From positions 1 through 61,084 of the forward strand of contig CAMFYL010000011.1 of NCBI GenBank assembly GCA_946002055.1: 61,084 nucleotides of DNA. The letters run 5' to 3'. The stretch comes from an uncultured Roseburia sp. GTDB taxonomy: Bacteria > Bacillota > Clostridia > Lachnospirales > Lachnospiraceae. The notes under the pieces are model-generated. The model was not told where the DNA came from and made no database searches. It was given only the letters and a program-made list of their open reading frames with translations. Below, piece after piece: positions 53,627 through 61,084 of the stretch (the first letter of the stretch is position 1; the number at the start of each line of letters is the position of its first letter). Position numbers and translations under genes: made by a program.

Positions 53627-55111
53627 TTACGTATCTAATTCGAACCAGAACTCCACACCATTTTCTCTGTTCATCACCCCGTAATCCTGCTGAAAGCTAT
53701 CCATAACAGCCTTGACTATAGAAAGACCTATACCTGTGCCACCATATTCCCTTGTTCTGGCTTTATCCACCTTGTAAAACTTATCCCAAATGTGAGGCAA
53801 ACTCTCCTCCGGTATTTGCGAACCCGTGTTAAAAACAGAGACTCTAAGATGTTTTTCTCTCTGTTTCAGAGTAATTTCAATTCGTTTCTCGTCTGAAGCA
53901 TAATGGAGAGCATTGCTCAGATAATTGTTTAACACCTGTTCCACCAAAAAGTCATCTGCATAAACATACACCGGATTGGCTTCATCAAAGGAAACCGTAA
54001 TATTCTGCTGATCTAACAACACTTGCATGGTAAAGAGCATATTTCGTATCATATCGGCAATATCAAAACGGTGATATGTCACCTCGTTGCTTCCCGTCTC
54101 AATCTGATTCAAGGAAATCATAGATAACACCATTCGGTTCATCTTTTTTGCCTCATCAATAATAACATTACAATAGTACTCTCTGCTCTCCGGATCATCG
54201 CTGATGCCCTCTGCAAGGCCTTCTGCATACCCCTGAATCACAGCAATTGGCGTTTTTAATTCGTGAGATACATTAGCCACAAAATTCTGCTGACTCTTCT
54301 GTCGCTGTTCTCTCAAATCAATGTCCGCTTTCAAATCATGGTTTGCCTGTTTCAGCTCCAAAATATTCTGTTCCAGGGCTTTTGACATTTCATTCATATG
54401 TTCGCCCAAAACATCCACTTCATTTCTTCGCTTATTACTTTCATATTTAGCGTCAAAATCCAAATTGGACATGCGCTTTGAAATTTCCGTCAGTTTCACT
54501 AGCGGCTTTGTGATTCTTCTGGTTGAAATAATCACAGCCTGAATACTGATGAAAAGTGCCACAATACCCACACAAACAAGAAAGCGATTGGCCAGACTGG
54601 TGCTCTCACGAATACCTTCCACTGCAGAACGCATCATAATCAAATTGCCGTTTCCAAGAGTGCCGCACAAAACCAAATATTCCTCATTCAGGCGGGCATC
54701 CTGCTGTCGCAGGATAATATAATTGTCTGACGAGTCTAAAACGTTCTTCTTGTCCTGAGACTGTGGACTAAGAATTGCAGACAGTAATTGGGAAAACATT
54801 TCATCGGATTGCCGGGTGGTAGACAAGAGAATCTGACCGGAAGAGTCCATAACAACAACAGAAATATTGTGGTTAGCATGGGACTTTTCCAGCTGTAAGA
54901 GAAACGCCTCGTCCTTGAGCTTGCCGTCCTCCGCCGCTTGATTGACAAGCTGAAAATTGGAAATCATAGCCTGTCTTTTTTCTCGAATATAAAAAACGCC
55001 AAGAAAGCAGGTATTCACCAGCCATAACACCAATAAGGTTATGGTGAGTATGGCAACAGAAATACCTGCAATTTGACGATTAATGCTGTGTATTTTATTC
55101 GTCGATTTCAA
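53627..55111 (-). CDS. Sensor histidine kinase
   Basis: 494 residues from TTG 55111 (a GTG at 55150 is the alternative). Two membrane spans (about 15-43 and 175-196) flank an extracellular sensor of about 130 residues. A HAMP domain follows, then HisKA with His283 (NVSHELKTP) and HATPase_c (NNYLSNALHYAS, GTGIGLSIVKAV). It autophosphorylates and passes phosphate to the regulator encoded by the overlapping upstream gene. Overall the architecture resembles cell-envelope or PhoR-like sensors; the signal is unknown. Confidence 0.93.
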   Translation of the reverse strand: MKSTNKIHSINRQIAGISVAILTITLLVLWLVNTCFLGVFYIREKRQAMISNFQLVNQAAEDGKLKDEAFLLQLEKSHANHNISVVVMDSSGQILLSTTRQSDEMFSQLLSAILSPQSQDKKNVLDSSDNYIILRQQDARLNEEYLVLCGTLGNGNLIMMRSAVEGIRESTSLANRFLVCVGIVALFISIQAVIISTRRITKPLVKLTEISKRMSNLDFDAKYESNKRRNEVDVLGEHMNEMSKALEQNILELKQANHDLKADIDLREQRQKSQQNFVANVSHELKTPIAVIQGYAEGLAEGISDDPESREYYCNVIIDEAKKMNRMVLSMISLNQIETGSNEVTYHRFDIADMIRNMLFTMQVLLDQQNITVSFDEANPVYVYADDFLVEQVLNNYLSNALHYASDEKRIEITLKQREKHLRVSVFNTGSQIPEESLPHIWDKFYKVDKARTREYGGTGIGLSIVKAVMDSFQQDYGVMNRENGVEFWFELDT

Positions 55112-55778
55112 ACTTATACCCCATTCCCCAAATAGTCTTAATGTATGCACCCTTCTCGCCTATTTTTGCGCGAAGCTTCTTTACATGTGTATCAATGGTT
55201 CGAGCATCTCCAAAATAATCGTAGCTCCAAACTCCATTTAAGATTTTATCTCTGGACAGGGCAATATTTCGATTTTCCAGAAAATAGGTTAACAGCTCGA
55301 ATTCCTTAACACTTAAGGTAATCTCCTGTCCATCCACTCGCACCATATGCCTCTGCTTGTCCACCACAATACCGCCTGCTTCTAAGATTTCATTGCCATT
55401 CTCGGAAAAACCATCTGCGCGACGTATCATAGCATTCACGTGAGCCATTAAAATCTTTGGACTAAACGGTTTGGAAATATACTCATCCGCTCCATATGAA
55501 AATCCATTTAACACATCATTCTCTTCACTCTTTGCAGTCAGCATAATAATTGGCAAATGCGAGGTTTCACGAATCTCTTTGCACACATCAAAGCCATTCA
55601 CCTTTGGCATCATCACGTCAAGAATCGCCAATTCAATCTCTCGATCTTCATAGAAAATATCCAGCGCCGCCTCACCATCCGCCGCTTCTAAAACCTGATA
55701 GCCCTCACGGGTTAAATAGTCTGTAATCAGCTTACGCAAACGATCCTCATCATCTGCAATCAAAATCTTCTTTGCCAT
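55095..55778 (-). CDS. OmpR/PhoB-family response regulator
   Basis: A 227-residue regulator. The receiver domain has Asp9/Asp10, phospho-acceptor Asp54 (LAILDVMMPKVNGFDV) and Lys103. The C-terminal winged helix has SVKEFELLTYFLENRN and RTIDTHVKKLRAKIG. It overlaps the kinase gene, the usual coupled pair. Target genes are not known. Confidence 0.95.
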   Translation of the reverse strand: MAKKILIADDEDRLRKLITDYLTREGYQVLEAADGEAALDIFYEDREIELAILDVMMPKVNGFDVCKEIRETSHLPIIMLTAKSEENDVLNGFSYGADEYISKPFSPKILMAHVNAMIRRADGFSENGNEILEAGGIVVDKQRHMVRVDGQEITLSVKEFELLTYFLENRNIALSRDKILNGVWSYDYFGDARTIDTHVKKLRAKIGEKGAYIKTIWGMGYKFEIDE

Positions 55779-55809
55779 AAAACAATCCCTTTCACACCAG
55801 TTATTCGTA

Positions 55810-55837
55810 CCTATATCATATGGGAAGAATATGTTAA
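55810..55837 (-). promoter_or_regulatory. Possible promoter of the two-component genes
   Basis: Minus strand: -35 TTAACA (55832-55837), a 16-base spacer and -10 TATAGG (55810-55815). Weak -10. Confidence 0.4.
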
Positions 55838-55846
55838 AAATGTGAA

Positions 55847-56368
55847 TTATTTCTTTAACTGCTGTTCCTTCTTATATACAGCCGCCTCCCGCTCTGTCAG
55901 CTCCTTTTCCCAGCCGGCGTACTTATCAATCAACTTCTCCTCGTAGTTTAATACTGTGGGATGGGTGCTGGTGGCATTTATCACAAACATTCCTACAATA
56001 ATAATTGCCATGGTAATACACAAGGCCATAAGCAGGTGAACCTGCTTCTTTAACATAATAATCTGTTTATCCACCGGTTTTTTCTTTTTGTCCGTTTCTT
56101 TGCAGTCACTTCCCGGAACCGGGGGTATAAAGAAACCTGCCAAAGATTTTTCTTTTTTCAAATTGTCATAGATATCTGTCAAAAAAGCTAAGCCTAATTT
56201 TGTTTGAAACAAATCCTTTTCCAGCATCTGCTGGTATAATTTCAGGACAGCCTGTGGGCTGGCTGACTTCATCTGCTTTGTAATATACGCAATCGCTTCC
56301 GCTTCCTTCTTGGCCTTCCTCGCTTCCTCCGGGGTGTCAAAGGTAAACTCCCCTATCTTGTATGCCAT
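55847..56368 (-). CDS. Small single-span membrane protein, unknown
   Basis: 173 residues. Residues 1-85 are helical and charged (EEARKAKKEAEAIAYITKQM), then a Lys-rich patch, one hydrophobic span (about 115-137) and a C-terminal coiled coil (KELTEREAAVYKKEQQLKK). The start is ATG 56368 after GAGAGGGA; the longer frame lacks support. It is next to the two-component system and divergent from a hydrolase gene. I do not recognise it. Confidence 0.6.
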   Translation of the reverse strand: MAYKIGEFTFDTPEEARKAKKEAEAIAYITKQMKSASPQAVLKLYQQMLEKDLFQTKLGLAFLTDIYDNLKKEKSLAGFFIPPVPGSDCKETDKKKKPVDKQIIMLKKQVHLLMALCITMAIIIVGMFVINATSTHPTVLNYEEKLIDKYAGWEKELTEREAAVYKKEQQLKK

Positions 56369-56442
56369 AATTCCCTCTCCCATCTCCTTTTTCTTTGAAC
56401 TTACCACATTTGCAATGTTTGTGCAAACCCTTGTGTATCTCA

Positions 56443-56471
56443 TTGCATTTTTCGTGTATATTTCATACAAT
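56443..56471 (+). promoter_or_regulatory. Promoter of the alpha/beta hydrolase gene
   Basis: Plus strand: -35 TTGCAT (56443-56448), a 17-base spacer and -10 TACAAT (56466-56471). Confidence 0.75.
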
Positions 56472-56512
56472 ATGGATATGTAAGCTGGGTTTTTACACAG
56501 AAAGGAATTCAT

Positions 56513-57361
56513 ATGATTGGATTATTAATGATGCATTATGTTTCCCATCCAAAACGTTCCACATACCAGGAGACAAAGGAGCGGGAAATCAGCCGTGGTC
56601 ATTGGGGAGACTACCACAACATTCCAAAGGAGGATTGGAATATTACAAGCTTTGACGGTTCCCTGTTACACGGATATTTTCTTCCAAACGATTCAAATAA
56701 ATACGTCATCATTACACATGGCTACACAGATACACACCATGGAAGCGTGAAATATGCTAACATCTATTACGATCTTGGCTTTAACGTCTATCTCTATGAC
56801 ATTCGTTTTCATGGATTAAATGAGCACAAGAAAAACTACTGCACCATGGGTGATGCAGAAAGCAAAGATTTATCAGCAGTTATCGCCGCTGTCTATGAGA
56901 GATTTGGAAGCGATATTTTCCTTGGCATTCACGGGGAGAGCTTAGGCGCTGCCAGCAGTGTCCTTGCCTTAGAGCACAACCAGAATCTTGATTTTTGCGT
57001 AGCAGACTGTCCATTTTATGATTTAAGACAGCTTCTCTATTATCAGGCAATGCAACAGTTTCATATGCCAAAGCCAATGGTCCACCTGGCAAATATGTGG
57101 TATCGCATCTTAAAGCATCGAAACTTTTTTGACATTTCTCCTGAAAAGGTGATACAAAAGAATCAGGTCCCTATCATGCTCATTCACGGTGGTGATGACG
57201 ATTTCATTCCAACCTATCACGGAGAGAAGCTCTATGATGCCTGTCCGGCTTCCTGTAACAAGGTATTACATATTATGCCCGGCGCAAACCACGCCCAATC
57301 TTTTGCCGTTGATCCGGCAAAATATCGACAGTGGATTGAGGATTTTCTCTCAACCTTATAA
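56513..57361 (+). CDS. Alpha/beta hydrolase
   Basis: 282 residues with the complete hydrolase triad pattern: the nucleophile elbow GIHGESLGAAS (about 142-152), an acid in GGDDDFIP and His in GANHAQSF near the C-terminus; the oxyanion region is ITHGYTD. The fold resembles the YqkD/FrsA-like Firmicutes hydrolases. No signal peptide is seen. GAAAGGAATTCAT precedes the ATG. It is one of only two plus-strand genes. The substrate is unknown. Confidence 0.88.
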   Translation: MIGLLMMHYVSHPKRSTYQETKEREISRGHWGDYHNIPKEDWNITSFDGSLLHGYFLPNDSNKYVIITHGYTDTHHGSVKYANIYYDLGFNVYLYDIRFHGLNEHKKNYCTMGDAESKDLSAVIAAVYERFGSDIFLGIHGESLGAASSVLALEHNQNLDFCVADCPFYDLRQLLYYQAMQQFHMPKPMVHLANMWYRILKHRNFFDISPEKVIQKNQVPIMLIHGGDDDFIPTYHGEKLYDACPASCNKVLHIMPGANHAQSFAVDPAKYRQWIEDFLSTL

Positions 57362-57370
57362 CCAAAAAAT

Positions 57371-57394
57371 AGGCTAGTCCCTTAGGACTAGCCT
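57371..57394. terminator. Bidirectional terminator
   Basis: A perfect 10-bp stem AGGCTAGTCC/GGACTAGCCT with a 4-base loop and T-runs on both strands, between the convergent hydrolase and NSS genes. Confidence 0.93.
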
Positions 57395-57399
57395 TAATT

Positions 57400-58926
57400 T
57401 TATTTTTCATCCCATACAAGTTCTTCTTCTTGGAAGCCCTTTTTCTTTTTGTGGTTAATTGCCAATCGTACAAAAAATCCACTGACGAAAACAAGAATGG
57501 ATACAAACCAACCTGCAATCAGTTCTGCCCAAAGTGCATAGCCATAGTGGCCTCCCTTTAATGCAAACAAGCTGTAGATATTCCATACAAACAATACAGT
57601 GAGGACAACCGGTGCAATGTAGCGAATAGAAACTCTAAACCATCCTCGCTTCATCTGAAACTTTGTAGTATTCCGGTTCACTTCTGCCAGCACTTTATCT
57701 GTGTCAAAGCACCAACCCACTGCGATACACTCTAATACACCAATCACAATTAAGTTAATCTGGTTCGTCCAATTGTCTACAATATCAAGCCAAGCAAGTC
57801 CGGCTCTTGTTGCATAAAGCAAGGAAATCACGCCGGCAATCACACAGATAACCTGTGTTGTCTTCTTGCGATCTATCTTAAATTTATCTGCCACAGAAGC
57901 CGAAACACCCTCAACAATGGAGAATGCGGAATCTATTGCCAAGGTTACCAGCATCAAATAGAAAATTACGCCAAATAGTGCATTAATCCAACCAACACTT
58001 GTAAGGTTAACAATGGTCTGTGGATAGATGATAAATGCTGTGGCAATACCGGAAGCTGACATATCATTAAGCATTCCCACACCGCCCATGGTTGAGAACA
58101 TTACAATACCTGATAAAATACTAACTGCAGCGTCAGATACAGCGATAATAATTGCATCTTCAGCTATGTTTGCATCCTCACTTAAGTAAGAGCCATATGC
58201 AAACATAATTGCCATCATAATAGACAAACTGTAGAATACCTGGCCAAAGGCATCCACCAACAAGGATGGATCTGCAAATGCAGAAAGCTGTGGAACAAAA
58301 AATCTCTTAAGTCCCTCCATAGCCCCCGGCATGGTACATCCCTTAATTGCCATAATTAGTAAAAGAATAACCGGCAGGAAAACAGTGTATTTTACAACCT
58401 TACCAACACTCTTCGCGCCGTTACGAATGCACATATAAATGGCTGCCCATGCAACAAGCAGTGAAATCAGTACAGGAATCGGAATGGTATATCCTGTCAC
58501 ATCCCATGTGGTTTGTGTCAAGTTGGCAAACACCTGACTTGCCGCCTCTCCATCTCCTGTCATTCCGGCAAACTTGAGTGCTCCGAAAACCATCAACAGT
58601 ACCCAAGCAAAAACCACTGCATAATATGTAACAATGACAAATGCATTTGCGGTGGCGGCCCAACCTACAAATTCCATCTTGCGGTTAATGCCACGCATAC
58701 AAGCACCGGCACCTCTGTGAAATTTTCTGGCAATTGAAATTTCCATCATCAAAAGGGGTATTCCAATTAAGAACAATGCCACTAAGTAAACAAGTAAAAA
58801 TGTTCCGCCTCCATGTTTTGCTGCTAAGCCCGGAAATCTCCATGCGTTCCCCAATCCAACAGCTGATCCGATGGCAGCAAGGATGAAAGTCCCGCGAGAA
58901 GCCCATGTTTCTCTAGTCTTTTCCAT
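57400..58926 (-). CDS. Neurotransmitter:sodium symporter (NSS) family transporter
   Basis: A 508-residue, about 12-span LeuT-fold transporter that probably takes up amino acids with Na+. TM1 carries the Na+/substrate motif GSAVGLGNAWRFPGL (about 20-34), followed by GGGTF. A cytoplasmic C-terminal tail ends KKKGFQEEELVWDEK. ATG 58926 follows GAGGGAC; an upstream ATG (58941) is possible. It has its own promoter (58960-58988). Confidence 0.93.
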   Translation of the reverse strand: MEKTRETWASRGTFILAAIGSAVGLGNAWRFPGLAAKHGGGTFLLVYLVALFLIGIPLLMMEISIARKFHRGAGACMRGINRKMEFVGWAATANAFVIVTYYAVVFAWVLLMVFGALKFAGMTGDGEAASQVFANLTQTTWDVTGYTIPIPVLISLLVAWAAIYMCIRNGAKSVGKVVKYTVFLPVILLLIMAIKGCTMPGAMEGLKRFFVPQLSAFADPSLLVDAFGQVFYSLSIMMAIMFAYGSYLSEDANIAEDAIIIAVSDAAVSILSGIVMFSTMGGVGMLNDMSASGIATAFIIYPQTIVNLTSVGWINALFGVIFYLMLVTLAIDSAFSIVEGVSASVADKFKIDRKKTTQVICVIAGVISLLYATRAGLAWLDIVDNWTNQINLIVIGVLECIAVGWCFDTDKVLAEVNRNTTKFQMKRGWFRVSIRYIAPVVLTVLFVWNIYSLFALKGGHYGYALWAELIAGWFVSILVFVSGFFVRLAINHKKKKGFQEEELVWDEK

Positions 58927-58959
58927 AACTATGTCCCTCATTTCTTATTTTTACGGAAA

Positions 58960-58988
58960 ATTCTAGCACAATTCCAGTTTCTCCGCAA
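58960..58988 (-). promoter_or_regulatory. NSS transporter promoter
   Basis: Minus strand: -35 TTGCGG (58983-58988), a 17-base spacer and -10 TAGAAT (58960-58965). Confidence 0.65.
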
Positions 58989-59005
58989 GAAAAAACTGCA
59001 CGAGT

Positions 59006-61084
59006 TTACTCTGAATCCCCAAACTCTTTCTGGGCCAAATCCAGTGCTGATAAATAATCTTCCCTCTCAACTTTTCTTCTATACTCAATAAGAAAGTTCT
59101 GTAGGGTTTTACCTCTGTAGGATCTGTTACAAAGATCTTCCACCACCTTCATCATTCCATTTCCATCCAAGGTAAACGCCATTTCCTCTATCTCACTGAT
59201 CATCTGATTTATTTCTTCATCTGTCATAGGCAAAAGAGACGATGCATCTACTGTCTCATTGGCACTCTTCTCCGGTTCCACGTGGAAGTACTGTTGTAAA
59301 TCAACCAACATCTTCTTGTACAAATCCACCATAGCATCATGGTTCTCAAGAACATAAGAAATGTCCCCTTCTTTACATGCCTCCTCCAAACGCTTTGCCC
59401 GCTTTGAAATCTCCTTGGCACCTATGGTGAGCATAGCACTCTTAATGCCATGCACCTCTACCACATAACGATCCCACTTACCTGTCTCAAACATTTCTTG
59501 AATTGGTTTCCAATTCTTATCACCCTTAAGGGCATATTCTTCCAGAATGCTAAGGTAGGCTTCTTTATTGCCACAGTATGTCACTCCCATTTTAGTGTTC
59601 AAAGCCCCAATGTAAAAATCATAGGACTCCACAACTTCCGGTTCTTTGATAGGCGACACAGCCATCTCCTGCCCATCATTTTCCGACTGGTTCTTTTTCA
59701 TCTCCTGTTTCTGGAAGGCGGAGATCATGGACGCAACCTGGAATGGAGATGTGACAGTACACAGATTGTCTTTGTGAAGGTATTTATCATTGTCGAACTC
59801 TGTAACAACAACAAGATGATGCCACAGGGACAATTCATCAAAGTAGCTGCGATATCCCTCGTACTCATTGACAGTCAACAAGATATTCTCATAATCCTCT
59901 TTTCGTAAACGCTCCTGAAAGGAAACCATACTTGAGCAATAATATATCTGAGCATTCAGCTGTTCTCCCATATGGGCGAACATATGACGATAAGCAGTTG
60001 CAATCTGAGTGGAAGCAATTGCATCATCCTCAATAAAGCAGATGGTTTTTTTATGATACTCCGGAACAAATGGATTACTGTCCATCACCTTCTGGGGAAG
60101 AATCACATTGATAATGGTTCCCTTGCCGATTTCACTTTGAATGCTAATATTTCCTCCCATAATAGAAACCAGATAATAAGTCATAAGCAATTCCAAACCA
60201 ATGCCTGTTTCCGAGGGCGATATGGTAAAATCATTGCTCCGAAAGATTTCCTGGATTTTTTTCAGTAGTTCCGGTTCCACGCCTCTTCCTGTATCCGTAA
60301 CGGAAATAATGAGGCTGACCCCTGCGACATCCTTTCGCTGGGTCATACAAATACGTATACCACCCTTATCCGTATGCTTCACCGCATTGTTCACAAGGCT
60401 TCCGATGATACGGCACACACGGTATTTATCACCAAAGATGGATGTTGGCAAGGTGGCATCCACATCAAGAATCATCTCAATATCCTTTGAGCCTCTTATT
60501 ACCATACAAACGTTGGTAAGAATATTCACCATTTCTTCTGCTGTGTATTCCTGATTTTCCAACACAATCTTCTTTGTCTGAAGCACAGAAAAATCAATCA
60601 GGTCCTCTATGTTACCTGCAAGCCATAAGCCGGAAGCCCCAATGTATTTCAAATAGTTGTGAATCAAATCCGCATCCTTTTCTTCCTGCATAGAATCACA
60701 CATATCACAGGTATGATAAATTGGCTTTCGAATTTCTCCACTTAAGTTCATCAAAAAATTACTCTTGCTGGACTCTGTCTTCTCCAACATTTTCAGAGTA
60801 TGTAGTAAATTTTCATGGGATTTTTCTCGGTTCAAGAGCCAAATATACAACACGTAATCCACAAAATAGATGACAATAATCGGAAGTACATGCTTAATCA
60901 AATGTTCTAGGACACTTCCTTGGTATCCGTGTCCCATCATAAGTCCTATCACCCAAAAGTATGTATTAGACACCACCGGGATGATAATAATCTTCCGGAA
61001 GCCATATATGCCTGCCGTCACCACCATAGCAATATACAAGACAAAAAATAGCGGCATATATGGGTTGTATAAATATAGAACTGC
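59006..61084 (-). CDS. Hybrid histidine kinase-like protein with degenerate HisKA (5' end beyond window)
   Basis: The frame stays open to the right edge, so the N-terminus is missing. Numbering from the first visible Met (61057): hydrophobic spans at about 1-76; a HisKA-like helix in which the phospho-acceptor His is replaced (NLSGEIRKP, Gly107); an apparently intact HATPase (Asn223/224, DTGRG 255-259, GIGL 285-288); a receiver-like domain that lacks the phospho-acceptor Asp and has SPF for KPF; and an HPt domain with His536 (VEVHGIKSAML). It probably acts as a signalling scaffold or phosphate relay rather than a normal kinase. This is inference from the motifs. Confidence 0.85.
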   Translation of the reverse strand, partial: AVLYLYNPYMPLFFVLYIAMVVTAGIYGFRKIIIIPVVSNTYFWVIGLMMGHGYQGSVLEHLIKHVLPIIVIYFVDYVLYIWLLNREKSHENLLHTLKMLEKTESSKSNFLMNLSGEIRKPIYHTCDMCDSMQEEKDADLIHNYLKYIGASGLWLAGNIEDLIDFSVLQTKKIVLENQEYTAEEMVNILTNVCMVIRGSKDIEMILDVDATLPTSIFGDKYRVCRIIGSLVNNAVKHTDKGGIRICMTQRKDVAGVSLIISVTDTGRGVEPELLKKIQEIFRSNDFTISPSETGIGLELLMTYYLVSIMGGNISIQSEIGKGTIINVILPQKVMDSNPFVPEYHKKTICFIEDDAIASTQIATAYRHMFAHMGEQLNAQIYYCSSMVSFQERLRKEDYENILLTVNEYEGYRSYFDELSLWHHLVVVTEFDNDKYLHKDNLCTVTSPFQVASMISAFQKQEMKKNQSENDGQEMAVSPIKEPEVVESYDFYIGALNTKMGVTYCGNKEAYLSILEEYALKGDKNWKPIQEMFETGKWDRYVVEVHGIKSAMLTIGAKEISKRAKRLEEACKEGDISYVLENHDAMVDLYKKMLVDLQQYFHVEPEKSANETVDASSLLPMTDEEINQMISEIEEMAFTLDGNGMMKVVEDLCNRSYRGKTLQNFLIEYRRKVEREDYLSALDLAQKEFGDSE

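Overview
The window is a densely packed, low-GC chromosomal segment from a Gram-positive anaerobe. It most resembles a motile, Lachnospiraceae-type member of the Clostridia. The main pointers are the anaerobic ribonucleotide reductase NrdDG, a CIRCE-controlled groESL, the Firmicutes order rpmF-plsX-acpP-rnc-smc-ftsY-ylxM-ffh-rpsP-khpA-rimM-trmD-rplS-sip-rbgA-rnhB-ylqG-ylqH-yraN, a FliD-like protein, CheV, and a separate IMP cyclohydrolase plus AICAR formyltransferase in place of bifunctional PurH. The species assignment is inference. Nearly every gene is on the minus strand; only tmcAL (43853-45121) and an alpha/beta hydrolase (56513-57361) are on the plus strand. I saw no tRNA, rRNA, insertion sequence, prophage or CRISPR array, and no gene-free stretch longer than about 180 bases.

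Layout from left to right. 1-960: groES and the start of groEL behind a promoter with a perfect CIRCE operator. 977-3536: an Mbeg1-like hydrolase, a DUF308-type membrane protein and a CPBP protease. 3598-11793: topoisomerase IV (parE, parC) followed by a tightly overlapping folate operon (folC, folE, an HD-domain/folP fusion, folBK). 11862-15681: a deoxynucleotide operon (nrdD, nrdG, dut, an orotate-PRTase-like protein) behind tandem NrdR boxes. 15735-26297: phospholipid genes (gpsA, plsY), der, a DUF512 radical-SAM protein, pgeF, yraN, ylqH, ylqG, rnhB, and two signal peptidases flanking rbgA. 26305-42474: the conserved translation, secretion and chromosome cluster. It is interrupted between khpA and rimM by an envelope-stress-like gene pair and a MATE transporter, and between rimM and trmD by an isochorismatase-family hydrolase. 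42497-47139: acetate kinase divergent from tmcAL, then the last two purine steps. 47200-61084: a FliD-like protein, ung, hisHF, a hyperacidic membrane protein, CheV, a lipoprotein, a two-component system, a small membrane protein, an alpha/beta hydrolase, an NSS transporter, and an incomplete hybrid kinase without its HisKA histidine.

Many promoters can be read directly because they have 17-base spacers. The clearest serve groES, rplS, the DUF1700/DUF4097 pair, ylxM-ffh, plsX and DUF177-rpmF (TTGACA-17-TATAAT). Intrinsic terminators divide the long minus-strand runs into transcription units. The most unusual points are the HD-folP fusion, the FliK/FlhB-like pair inside a housekeeping operon, the degenerate hybrid kinase, the hairpin just upstream of rnc, the ilvA terminator that contains the next promoter's -35 box, and the split purine pathway.
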